Positions 9,260 through 17,295 of a stretch of DNA of 64,000 nt are shown piece after piece. This DNA is from Siphonodentalium dalli. Lineage: Eukaryota; Mollusca; Scaphopoda; Gadilida; Siphonodentaliidae. The stretch is from positions 52,148,073-52,212,072 of the forward strand of contig CP136064.1 in NCBI GenBank assembly GCA_032622095.1, read 5' to 3'. The translations under genes were made by a program, and so were the position numbers. Under the pieces are notes generated by a model that was given only the letters and a program-made list of their open reading frames with translations, had not been told where the DNA came from and ran no database searches. Each line of letters starts with the position of its first letter. The first letter of the stretch is position 1.

Positions 9260-9373
9260 CATCCAGAAATTGAAAATTCCAAGAAAACTTCCAAGAAAAA
9301 GAAGCTGAGACCATTCTACATTCCAAAAACAGATAAACGAATCGACACAAACAATTGAAAATTATGTTGTGTG

Positions 9374-9379
9374 AATAAA
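9374..9379 (+). terminator. AATAAA polyadenylation signal
   Basis: AATAAA lies 16 nt after the second stop of the zinc-knuckle frame, in the expected place for cleavage and polyadenylation of that plus-strand transcript. The same hexamer lies at the matching place in the second copy of this module (10,823). Confidence 0.5.
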
Positions 9380-9446
9380 TTATGAATTGAACAATCGTGT
9401 TTTGTTTTTTCAGCTATGAAAGAGTAACCTTTTGGGAAATGTGGGT

Positions 9447-9462
9447 GGCCCTGAAAAGGGCC
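9447..9462 (-). terminator. Histone-type 3' stem-loop SL1
   Basis: On the minus strand the sequence is GGCCCTTTTCAGGGCC: a perfect 6-bp stem with a TTTC loop, fitting the replication-dependent histone consensus GGYYCUUUUCAGRRCC. The 5' flank is AAAAC and the 3' flank ACCCAC. A purine run, CAAAAGG, lies about 14 nt downstream where U7 snRNA would pair. It begins 19 nt after the stop of the 9482-9832 ORF. Confidence 0.75.
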
Positions 9463-9481
9463 GTTTTCTCTTTTCCAGGAT

Positions 9482-9832
9482 TCATATGAATTCTGACAAA
9501 TCAGGATATATCCCGTTGGGATTAATTGTCACAGACCAAGTAGGATTTGATCTGTGCGCCGCACCAGCTTGGGCAAAGCTGTCAATCGCTGCATTGCACA
9601 GATCTTTCTTCTTGATCTGTGACAAGATCTCCACGAGATCAAGATTGCTTGATTCTTGATCACATACTTTAGGTAATGGTCGCCGGCGAGCCAGAAAATC
9701 TCTTAGCATCTGCTTCTGAACCATCTTTTGTTCAGGAGAATCCTGCCATTTCCTATATCTTTTTATTTCCGTCTCCTCTGACGAATCTCTCTTCCTCCAC
9801 ATCTTCTTGAGAAATTTCTTTAAAGACGGCAT
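9482..9832 (-). CDS. Unknown small basic protein, 116 aa, histone-type 3' end
   Basis: Start ATG 9830-9832, stop TGA 9482-9484. The N-terminal 60 residues are very basic (MPSLKKFLKKMWRKR) and probably amphipathic-helical; the C-terminal part is mixed (NPTWSVTINPNGIYPDL). No domain is recognised and it is not a histone. The start lies 25 bp from the 596-bp promoter repeat and SL1 follows the stop by 19 nt, so promoter, ORF and 3' end form a tight cassette. The basic start suggests a nucleic-acid or membrane-binding protein, but this is speculation. Confidence 0.55.
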   Translation of the reverse strand: MPSLKKFLKKMWRKRDSSEETEIKRYRKWQDSPEQKMVQKQMLRDFLARRRPLPKVCDQESSNLDLVEILSQIKKKDLCNAAIDSFAQAGAAHRSNPTWSVTINPNGIYPDLSEFI

Positions 9833-9857
9833 AATGAATGAAGTTCACTGAAAAAGT

Positions 9858-10453
9858 GAAAATATTTGTATACATTTGACACGGGTGACAATGAAATCAC
9901 ATAATACTTTGGCGTTAAAATTGACAAATATTTCCTGACGTTGTGTTTTTTCAGAACTGGATCACCATGCATATTTTTCTTGATCATTATTGCATAGCGA
10001 TCAAACAAATGTTTTTAATTTCGTTAGATCATTATCTATTATTTGGTACACATGATTGATATATTTATTACCTCGTTAGGCAAATATGGAATGTTTTTCT
10101 AGTTTTTGGTTTTGGAATTGTACATATTTTATACATAAAAACTGAACACAAGAAACATACCGAACATTTTTCTTGATCATTGCATTTGATAACTTTACTT
10201 GGTCATCGTTTATGAACGAAGATGAATTCATATGTTAAAACATCTTAATTAATTGTATATACTGTCATGAATTTAATCTATAACATATCGAAATGGTGAA
10301 ACTAACAGATAATGCACTGAAAAGAAACACAACGTCAGGAAACATTTGTCATTTTTAACGTCAAAGTATTATGTGATTTCATTGTCGCCCGCGCAATCGT
10401 GATACAAGTTCAAGACGGCTCTTCAGACTTATTCTACATTCAAAGATGACTGC
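9858..10453. repeat. 596-bp divergent promoter repeat R1
   Basis: This direct repeat of 11461-12056 has the same length and only a few substitutions. It separates a minus-strand ORF (start 9832) from a plus-strand ORF (start 10446, inside the repeat end). Near its ends are inverted arms of about 72 bp (about 9883-9954 and 10316-10390). Each arm has paired ACGTCA/TGACGT-type (ATF/CREB half-site-like) motifs, and the left arm has TTTGGCGT, which is E2F-like. The middle is AT-rich. I infer a two-way promoter. Confidence 0.75.
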
Positions 10454-10622
10454 AATACCCGAACCCTTGATGGCGATACTGAGAAGTACTAGGGGGATAA
10501 CACCGCAGATAATGTGGCACAGGCACGCAAGAGAAGTGACCGCCCGTTCAAAACTGATCGTGCAAAAAAGAACAGCGGGGGAACAAAAGCAAAATTCGCA
10601 CTCTGAGAAAAATGGGGAGTGA
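10446..10622 (+). CDS. Unknown 58-aa ORF, histone-type 3' end
   Basis: The ATG at 10446-10448 lies in the last bases of repeat R1, at the same place as the start of the plus-strand gene beside R2; both begin Met-Thr-Ala. The short product is basic (REVTARSKLIVQKR) with no recognised domain. It may be a remnant of a longer gene. Two histone-type stem-loops follow, the first 20 nt after the stop, and that fixed spacing is the main reason to take this ORF seriously. Confidence 0.4.
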   Translation: MTAIPEPLMAILRSTRGITPQIMWHRHAREVTARSKLIVQKRTAGEQKQNSHSEKNGE

Positions 10623-10642
10623 ATTTTGATGGCGTACAAAAC

Positions 10643-10658
10643 GGCCCTTTTCAGGGCC
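10643..10658 (+). terminator. Histone-type 3' stem-loop SL3
   Basis: GGCCCTTTTCAGGGCC has a perfect 6-bp stem and TTTC loop, with 5' flank CAAAAC and 3' flank AAAACA. It lies 20 nt after the stop of the 10446-10622 ORF. Confidence 0.7.
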
Positions 10659-10669
10659 AAAACAAAAAC

Positions 10670-10685
10670 GGTCCTTTTCAGGACC
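10670..10685 (+). terminator. Histone-type 3' stem-loop SL4, tandem with SL3
   Basis: GGTCCTTTTCAGGACC has a perfect 6-bp stem with a different third base pair (U-A instead of C-G), so the stem covaries and the loop is kept. The 5' flank is AAAAAC and the 3' flank AACCAA. Downstream, CAAAAAGAAAAA resembles the histone downstream element bound by U7 snRNA. Confidence 0.7.
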
Positions 10686-10820
10686 AACCAATTTTTTCAA
10701 AAAGAAAAACTTTTAGCATTGCTTAAGAACTAATAATGTTCCTTGTACCCTATGTTTCGTTTTGAAAAAATCACGCCACGAATAATTTAAAAACAAAATA
10801 TACTTGCAAATATTTGTTGT

Positions 10821-10917
10821 TGAATAAATTATGAATTGAACAATCGTGTTTTGTTTTTTTCAGCTATGAAAGAGTAACCTTTTGGGAAATGTGTGTGGCC
10901 CTGAAAAGGGCCGTTTT
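10821..10917. repeat. 3' module, copy 2
   Basis: This is the second copy of the 9372-9467 module, again carrying AATAAA on the plus strand and the stem-loop on the minus strand. One base is added in a T-run. It borders the 10935-11423 ORF. Confidence 0.85.
10897..10912 (-). terminator. Histone-type 3' stem-loop SL2
   Basis: On the minus strand this is GGCCCTTTTCAGGGCC with 5' flank AAAAC and 3' flank ACACAC, then CAAAAGG downstream as in SL1. It begins 22 nt after the stop of the 10935-11423 ORF. Confidence 0.72.
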
Positions 10918-10934
10918 AAAATTATCATCTGACT

Positions 10935-11423
10935 TTAACACCGTTTTGTGTTTTTCTTATATCTTGACATATCTTTCCCATGAGAACCGAGAGCTTTTGC
11001 AAATTCATCACTTTTCTCTGTATCTCTAGATTCTTTACAAGGAAGATGAAATCTGACTTTTGTCTCAGTAGAAGCCTTCATGATACTCTTAGTTTGTTTT
11101 TCTTTCATCGCCGATAATTTTCCTTTTTTGATCTGTTTCTGCTCTTTCGATCTCTCAACATCATGAACCCTGATTGGGATATCTATCTGTTCTGCAACGA
11201 AACGAAGATTCACTTTCACTTCTTGATGCGTTACTTGCGTTTTCACGTCAATATCCCTGCGAAGACATCTCAGTTCATCTAAAATCGCTTTTAAAATGAG
11301 TGTATCACCACCTATAGTCATTGTCGTATTAGCTTGGACTGATGACTGTGGCGCAGCATATGTATTCTGTGCAACAGGACTACTGTATATCTCACTCTGA
11401 AGAAATTCTGTTAACGGATCCAT
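10935..11423 (-). CDS. Unknown basic coiled-coil-like protein, 162 aa, histone-type 3' end
   Basis: The first ATG is 11421-11423 (MDPLTEFLQSEIY); the frame is open upstream only from a non-ATG codon. Residues 40-90 (ILKAILDELRCLRRDIDVKTQ) suit a helix or coiled coil; the C-terminal half is Lys/Ser/Thr-rich and basic. The overall plan, with helical oligomerisation first and a basic tail, recalls small structural proteins, but I recognise no family. The leader is 37 bp from repeat R2, and SL2 follows the stop. It is unrelated in sequence to the 9482-9832 ORF although both flanks are near-identical. Confidence 0.55.
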   Translation of the reverse strand: MDPLTEFLQSEIYSSPVAQNTYAAPQSSVQANTTMTIGGDTLILKAILDELRCLRRDIDVKTQVTHQEVKVNLRFVAEQIDIPIRVHDVERSKEQKQIKKGKLSAMKEKQTKSIMKASTETKVRFHLPCKESRDTEKSDEFAKALGSHGKDMSRYKKNTKRC

Positions 11424-11460
11424 CTCTTGATAGCAATGCAATGTAAGGTTGATCAAATTC

Positions 11461-12056
11461 GAAAATATTTGTATACATTTGACACGGGCGACAATGAAAT
11501 CACATAATACTTTGGCGTTAAAATTGACAAATATTTCCTGACGTTGTGTTTTTTCAGAACTGGATCACCATGCATATTTTTCTTGATCATTATTGCATAG
11601 CGATCAAACAAATGTTTTTAATTTCGTTAGATCATTATCTATTATTTGGTACACATGATTGATATATTTATTACCTCGTTAGGCAAATATGGAATGTTTT
11701 TCTAGTTTTTGGTTTTGGAATTGTACATATTTTATACATAAAAACTGAACACAAGAAACATACCAAACATTTTTCTTGATCATTGCATTTGATAACTTTA
11801 CTTGGTCATCGTTTATGAACGAAGATGAATTCATATGTTAAAACATCTTAATTAATTGTATATACTATCATGAATTTAATCTATAACATATCGAAATGGT
11901 GAAACTAACAGATAATGCACTGAAAAGAAACACAACGTCAGGAAACATGTGTCATTTTTAACATCAAAGTATTATGTGATTTCATTGTCGCCCGCGCAAT
12001 CGTGATATATGTTCAAGACGGATCTTCAGACTTATTCTACATTCAAAGATGACTGC
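11461..12056. repeat. 596-bp divergent promoter repeat R2
   Basis: Second copy of R1, same length, same inverted arms (about 11485-11557 and 11919-11994). It separates the 162-aa minus-strand ORF from the OTU-like plus-strand gene, whose ATG (12049) lies in the repeat end. Confidence 0.75.
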
Positions 12057-12511
12057 TGTAAACATAACATATCTTGACGAGATAATGGGCGGTGGGGTAT
12101 ACTGTAAAGCAGTGTACGGTGAAGAAATATCGCTATTTTGGAGGGCACTCAGCCTTGGGATTTACGGGACGACCGATGGATGGATGATTCTGAGAGATGC
12201 GGCAGTTGACCTGTACTACAGAGAGTGACGAACTTGGTGCGTCGGCACAAGATTTACGGCGCACACCACTTTTGGCCGAATCAAGATTGATGGTTGAATT
12301 AGCGGCGACTGTTATACAGCGACCTATCGTCATGTTTGATGCTACCAAAGGCGGCTACAAATCAACACCAAGATTCAAGTCATCAATACCTCTAGTGTGG
12401 ATCCCCCACGTTTGCCATGAGCATTATTGTGAATGCGAAATATGGATGAGGAGAGGAGCCAAATCAATTGAAGTTTTGGCGAACAAAGAAGTTCAATGTG
12501 GCGGATTCTAA
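12049..12511 (+). pseudogene. OTU-like cysteine protease remnant, frameshifted, histone-type 3' end
   Basis: The frame from ATG 12049-12051 runs 59 codons to TGA 12226-12228. A second frame, open from about 12,197 to TAA 12509-12511, carries the rest, so one frameshift lies near 12,200-12,228. The first part has SLFWRALSLGIYG...LRDAAVD, resembling the OTU deubiquitinase active-site helix; the second has RPIVMFD and IPLVWIPHVCHEHY, resembling the later OTU strands and His-Tyr motif. The usual active-site Cys position reads Ser (EEISLF), so this copy looks inactive. OTU proteases remove ubiquitin or ISG-like tags. SL5 follows the stop by 19 nt. OTU assignment is moderate. Confidence 0.4.
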
Positions 12512-12530
12512 ACTATAACAAAAATAAAAC

Positions 12531-12546
12531 GGCCATTTTCAGGGCC
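12531..12546 (+). terminator. Histone-type 3' stem-loop SL5, one mismatch
   Basis: GGCCATTTTCAGGGCC has the TTTC loop and one A-G mismatch in the stem. Its flanks are very histone-like: AATAAAAC before and ACCAAA after. CGAAAAGATACTC lies about 10-20 nt downstream and resembles the CAAAAGGTTACTC element after SL1 and SL2. Confidence 0.65.
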
Positions 12547-12693
12547 ACCAAATGATCGAAAAGATACTCTTGATAGCTAATTGATATTTTCCAAAGTGAG
12601 ATTTTCCTTTTGAAAAAAATATTTCTAAGTCCATTTTCATTTTTTCGATCACAAATGTCACATCAATGACAGGAACATCTATTCTCAGGGGGT

Positions 12694-12921
12694 AACTATG
12701 GCCCAGTACCCACAGTGGGGGCCACTATGGCCCAGTACCCCCCAGTGGGGGCCACTATGGCCCAGTATCGAATACTGGACCATCTATGGTCCTAGATGGT
12801 CCAGTATTCGATACTGGGCCATAGTGGCTCCCACTGGGGGGTACTGGGCCATAGTGGCCCCCACTGGGGGGTACTGGGCCATAGTGGCCCCCACTGGGGG
12901 GTACTGGGCCATAGTGGCCCC
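12694..12921. repeat. GC-rich palindrome of 30-bp tandem units
   Basis: A 30-bp unit (TACTGGGCCATAGTGGCCCC plus CACTGGGGGG) occurs about four times on the right (12842, 12872 and 12902 starts) and about two times inverted on the left. The arms meet at a perfect 24-bp inverted repeat around a 6-bp spacer (12787-12792). It would fold into a long hairpin. It lies between the viral-element region and the satellite. Confidence 0.85.
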
Positions 12922-12934
12922 CATTACTACTCAC

Positions 12935-14972
12935 CAGGTGATATTTTTGAACAAATATTTAAAGGATATCTCCTTTTTTTTATTTTAAATTTATTCAAAT
13001 TTAATTTAAAATTAAACATAAAATCGAAAAGATGGATGTACAAGGAGCATGGTTACCTTCGCTCGTATATACAGGGTGGGATAACACGATTACCGTTTAT
13101 ATATGGCTAAGGACGTGAATTTGGAGATATTCAGCCCAATATAGTTTGCAACAGAATCGCGAGTATGGTTCGAAAACCACCTTAGTTGCGGACAAGAACT
13201 ACGCTCCTCACATGTGTCGATTGCGAGTTCTGTCGACATGTATATGTCGTGGGGTATATCACCATGGCAAATGCATTCGAACCGGCGTCATTTGCACTTC
13301 AAGTCTACTGAAAAACATGCAGAGCAAATCTAAAGTGCGGTTTGAAACCCCTGGGTACACCGATGTATAGTTTAGTTCTGAATCATATTCTGAGTTTTAC
13401 GTCTTATTTTCGGACAAGTGTCACGTTTGTCCAAAACGAACAAACGGCGGGTTGTCGACATATATATGTCGTGGGGTGTATCACCATTACATAGCGATTC
13501 GAACCGGCGTCATGTGCGCTTTTATTCTACCGATAAACACAGCAAACCGTAGGTGCGGTTTGAAACCCCCGGGTAGACTTGATGTGAATGTTCTGTGTTT
13601 TACACTAAGAATTCATCAATCTGATCGAATTGAGTGTGCTCACGTATGGCGTGTCGACACTGTTATAACCAGGTGATATTATTGAACAAATATTAAAGGA
13701 TATCTCGTTTTTTTAATTTTTAATTTATTCAAATTTAATTTAAAATTAAACATAAAATCGAAAAGATGGATGTACAAGGAGCATGGTTACCTTCGCTCGT
13801 ATATACAGGATGGGATAACACGATTGCCGTTTATATATGGCCAAGGACGTTAAAATGGAGATATTCAGGCCAATATAGTTTGTAACAGAATCGCGAGTAT
13901 ATTCTGAGTTTTACGTCTTATTTTCGGACAAGTGTCACGTTTGTCCAAAACGAACAAACGGCGGGTTGTCGACATATATATGTCGTGGGGTGTATCACCA
14001 TTACATAGCGATTTAACCGGCGTCATGTGCGCTTTTATTCTACCAATAAACACAGCAAAACGTAGGTGCGGTTTGAAACCCCCGGGTAGACTTGATGTGA
14101 ATGTTCTGTGTTTTACACTAAGAATTCATCAATCTGATCGAATTGAGCGTGCTCACGTATGGAGTGTCGACACTGTTATAACCAGGTGATATTATTGAAC
14201 AAATATTAAAGGATATCTCGTTTTTTTTAATTTTAAATTTATTCAAATTTAATTTAATATTAAACATAAAATCGAAAAGATGGATGTACAAGGAGCATGG
14301 TTACCTTCGCTCGTATATACAGGATGGGATAACACGATTGCCGTTTATATATGGCCAAGGACGTGAATTTGGAGATATTCAGCCCAATATAGTTTGCAAC
14401 AGAATCGCGAGTATATTCTGAGTTTTACGTCTTATTTTCGGACAAGTGTCACGTTTGTCCAAAACGAACAAACGGCGGGTTGTCGACATATATATGTCGT
14501 GGGGTGTATCACCATTACATAGCGATTCGAACCGGCGTCATGTGCGCTTTTATTCTACCGATAAACACAGCAAAACGTAGGTGCGGTTTGAAACCCCCGG
14601 GTAGACTTGATGTGAATGTTCTGTATTTTACACTAAGAATTCATCAATCTGATCGAATTGAGTGTGCTCACGTATGGAGTGTCGACACTGTTATAACCAG
14701 GTGATATTATTGAACAAATATTAAAGGATATCTCGTTTTTTTTTATTTTAAATTTATTCAAATTTAATTTAAAATTAAACATAAAATCGAAAAGATGGAT
14801 GTACAAGGAGCATGGTTACCTTCGCTCGTATATACAGGGTGGAAGAACACGATTGCCGTTTATATATGGCTAAGGACGTGAATTTGGAGATATTCAGCCC
14901 AATATAGTTTGCAACAGAATCGCGAGTATATTCTGAGTTTTACGTCTTATTTTCGGACAAGTGTCACGTATT
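12935..14972 (+). repeat. About 515-bp satellite, left array (plus orientation)
   Basis: Unit borders of the type CCAGGTGATATTATTGAAC recur at about 12,935, 13,671, 14,185 and 14,699. The first unit is longer because it holds an extra diverged copy of the internal segment (about 13,165-13,385). Units carry a GTCGACATATATATGTCG palindrome and an AT-rich segment. Short ORFs of 74 codons repeated in each unit are passive by-products. The array breaks off at about 14,972. Confidence 0.9.
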
Positions 14973-15471
14973 ACATACTACATGCATAACTTTTCTATAT
15001 CTTTGATGGTGTTATTAAAGATATATTTTTAACGTTATATCTACTCAGTGTATCTCATTTAAATTCAGTAATTCTTTAGTCACAAAAATAAAACGTTGTG
15101 TAGTAGTTTCCGGCCGCAGGCCGGGTAGGGTGGTCGGAACGCATTGTGCAATTCCCTTCACCCTTTCTTGATATCTTCGATGAGGATCGATTGTTGAGGC
15201 TGTTGATGCTGTTCAGATGCGGAGGCTGACTGGAGGCAAAGTGAGGTTGAGGTGTTTAGTTTTTGCTGGTTGCTTTTAGCTTTTTTCTTTTCTTGTTTTT
15301 ACTTTTCGGTGGATATATTCTATCAAAGGCTGCCATTGCTTTTATTCTAGACTCTTCTGCTTTCTTCATTTCTACTTCTGTGTCGGCGATTAATTTAGCA
15401 GTTTCTTTTCTGTCGTTTTCAATACTTTCAATCCATAGTCTGGTGGCATCTGTTGCTTGTTCGGAGGCCGG
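14973..15471. other. Unique sequence, no gene recognised
   Basis: Left part of the insert between the two satellite arrays. It has a small palindrome GGCCGCAGGCC near 15,112. I see no conserved coding frame. Confidence 0.5.
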
Positions 15472-15921
15472 TTATGTAGGATTTGCAGTTGAAGGCTCCG
15501 GCTCAATGTATTCCGGAGTCTTCGGGATGAAGTCCATGTCTGGCCGTGGAGGCGATGGTGGTGGTGATTCCATCTCCTGGACAGACTGGGCCGGGATCTC
15601 TACTGCATGGGAGGAGCTGGCTGGTGTAACATCCGTCGCCTTCTTCTCTTTCCACGCGGCTAGTCTCTCGGCATCTCTTTTTTTCCTTGATGGTGTTTTC
15701 TTCTTTATCTTATTCATCTTTTGTCGTGGTTTCCGTGCTGATCTGGTATTTTCCGGTCCGGTAGGGAGCCCTGAAAACGGCTGTGCCGGGCCGGTTTGGA
15801 AATCCAGAACCAGCTGGTATCCGCCTTTATGAGCATGAAGTGACCAGCTCAGACAAGGCGTGACATGCATGGCGTCCAGAATATTAGTGACACTAATTGG
15901 TATTAACGGTAGTGAGTTCAT
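15472..15921 (-). CDS. Mobile-element-type basic/proline-rich protein, 149 aa, uncertain
   Basis: A minus-strand frame of 149 codons from ATG 15919-15921. An N-terminal part with SVTNILDAMH...SWSLHAHKGGYQLVLDFQ could form a small beta domain. A basic patch, KKKTPSRKKRDAERLAAWKEKK, and an acidic Pro-rich tail (PPPSPPRPDMDF) follow. A P-S-R-(K/R)-(K/R)-R-D patch is something I recall from many mollusc and cnidarian mobile-element ORFs of unknown function. The frame has no obvious stop codon upstream of a promoter that I can define. A plus-strand frame (15263-15832) overlaps but has poor composition. Confidence 0.35.
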   Translation of the reverse strand: MNSLPLIPISVTNILDAMHVTPCLSWSLHAHKGGYQLVLDFQTGPAQPFSGLPTGPENTRSARKPRQKMNKIKKKTPSRKKRDAERLAAWKEKKATDVTPASSSHAVEIPAQSVQEMESPPPSPPRPDMDFIPKTPEYIEPEPSTANPT

Positions 15922-17295
15922 CCTGAGAGGTGGCGATCCAAGCTCTCTGGAGGTCCGGGTCCAATTGTGATGAATTGTGAAATTTCAAAAAAATAAAACG
16001 AACAACAACCTGTGTATTTGTACTGTCCGTCTACAGTATCGAGATACTTAATCCCGTTATGTAATCGATGGCAATGAACAACCCATGCATTATCGAGACA
16101 GACATCTAACTACTCGTTATGTAATTATGACAATTACCAGCCTATTGTTTGGCGGTCTCTTTGTAGATTGTGTCCCTCTTTGCTTGGATGAATTATAATC
16201 AGTACAACGACGATGTGACTTTTTCTGCTATAATAATAATACGAAAACAAAACCCCGACCAAAAAGAGTCCATAACAACTTATGGATACAATATTTTCAC
16301 TTTGTTTTTCAGTCTCGCATATTTAAGAAAATTCATTGGCACGGGTTTTCGCAAAATAATTTTTTAAATATATAAAAAGATAAATTCAACAAGTTTTTTT
16401 GGTCATAAATATTGCATTTAACGTATCATAATAATTGCATATTATGGTACTATATTTGTAGAAAATACGCACATATGCTCCGTTCACAGATTTTCGAGAG
16501 AGGTAGAGGGGAGGGAGATATGTGATAAAGGGCGTTTATATCTGTCTATATTAACTCTATCTGAAACCTTCGGAGTTCTTTAATCAGTGGCATAGATACA
16601 TGCATCCCATCTGTGCACGACTGCACATTTTGATATCGTCAAATAGAAGATTTACGCATCAACGCACAGCAGCAATTCGTATTTAAATCAGGTCAGTCTA
16701 ATAATCAAATATTGTAGTTTTTACAATAATTTCAACAATATCTGCATATTTCCACAATTGAACGGACATGAGGTTGTCGTCACATTTCTAAGAAAATTGA
16801 TACGTGCTTTGGGGTTAAAGTGCTTTGCCTACTCCAGAAGTTTTAGTACCCAGTTCGAATCTCTACAAATCAACGAAATAACTATCTTTTCAATTTATAT
16901 GGGAAATAGAAGCAGTGGAATTTTCTGTCATTTTAACTGTTCCGACACAATTGTTTGAATTATGAATACACCTCCTTAAACGAACATGGCTCATCGAGCT
17001 TCCAAATTTCCTCTACGTCATTTTGAAGGTATACGATGTGTTGACTGCATATTATACAAAATATTGGTATTCAGCCTTCCTATGATTTTAAAAACACTTG
17101 CGATTTCCAGATGTTTTCAATTTTTCGGACAGATATGAATTAAACGCTTTTTATTAATACAATATAAGGAATACACTTATAGAACGCTCTTTTCTATTCC
17201 ATGTCGAACCAGGGACCAATATATACTATACGTATATATGTATACTAGTCCCAGGTCGAACACATCGTGTGTATACTAGTCCCAGGTCGAACACA
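15922..17295. other. AT-rich unique sequence, no gene recognised
   Basis: Right part of the insert between satellite arrays. Only short open frames. At 17,240-17,296 a 26-bp motif ending CCCAGGTCGAACACAT is tandemly doubled just before the right array. Confidence 0.5.

Larger units (their letters stand above)
9372..9467. repeat. 3' module, copy 1 (direct repeat with 10821-10917)
   Basis: About 96 bp running from the AATAAA through the histone-type stem-loop recurs with only a few changes at 10821-10917. In both places it lies just beyond the stop of a minus-strand ORF. The two ORFs behind the copies are unrelated. Confidence 0.85.

Noticed and set aside
9954-9975. Polypyrimidine-AG (TTGTGTTTTTTCAG) in the promoter repeat as a 3' splice site
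   Set aside because: Looks like a splice acceptor, but it is part of the inverted promoter arms and no donor or exon fits it in either cassette.
9858-12056. The 596-bp repeats as Polinton terminal inverted repeats
   Set aside because: The two copies are direct, not inverted relative to each other, and each lies between divergent ORFs; the far end of the element is outside the window, so TIRs cannot be tested here.
15263-15832. Plus-strand 189-codon ORF in the satellite-flanked insert
   Set aside because: Antisense to the basic/proline-rich minus frame, Ser/Phe-rich composition typical of a shadow, no domain.
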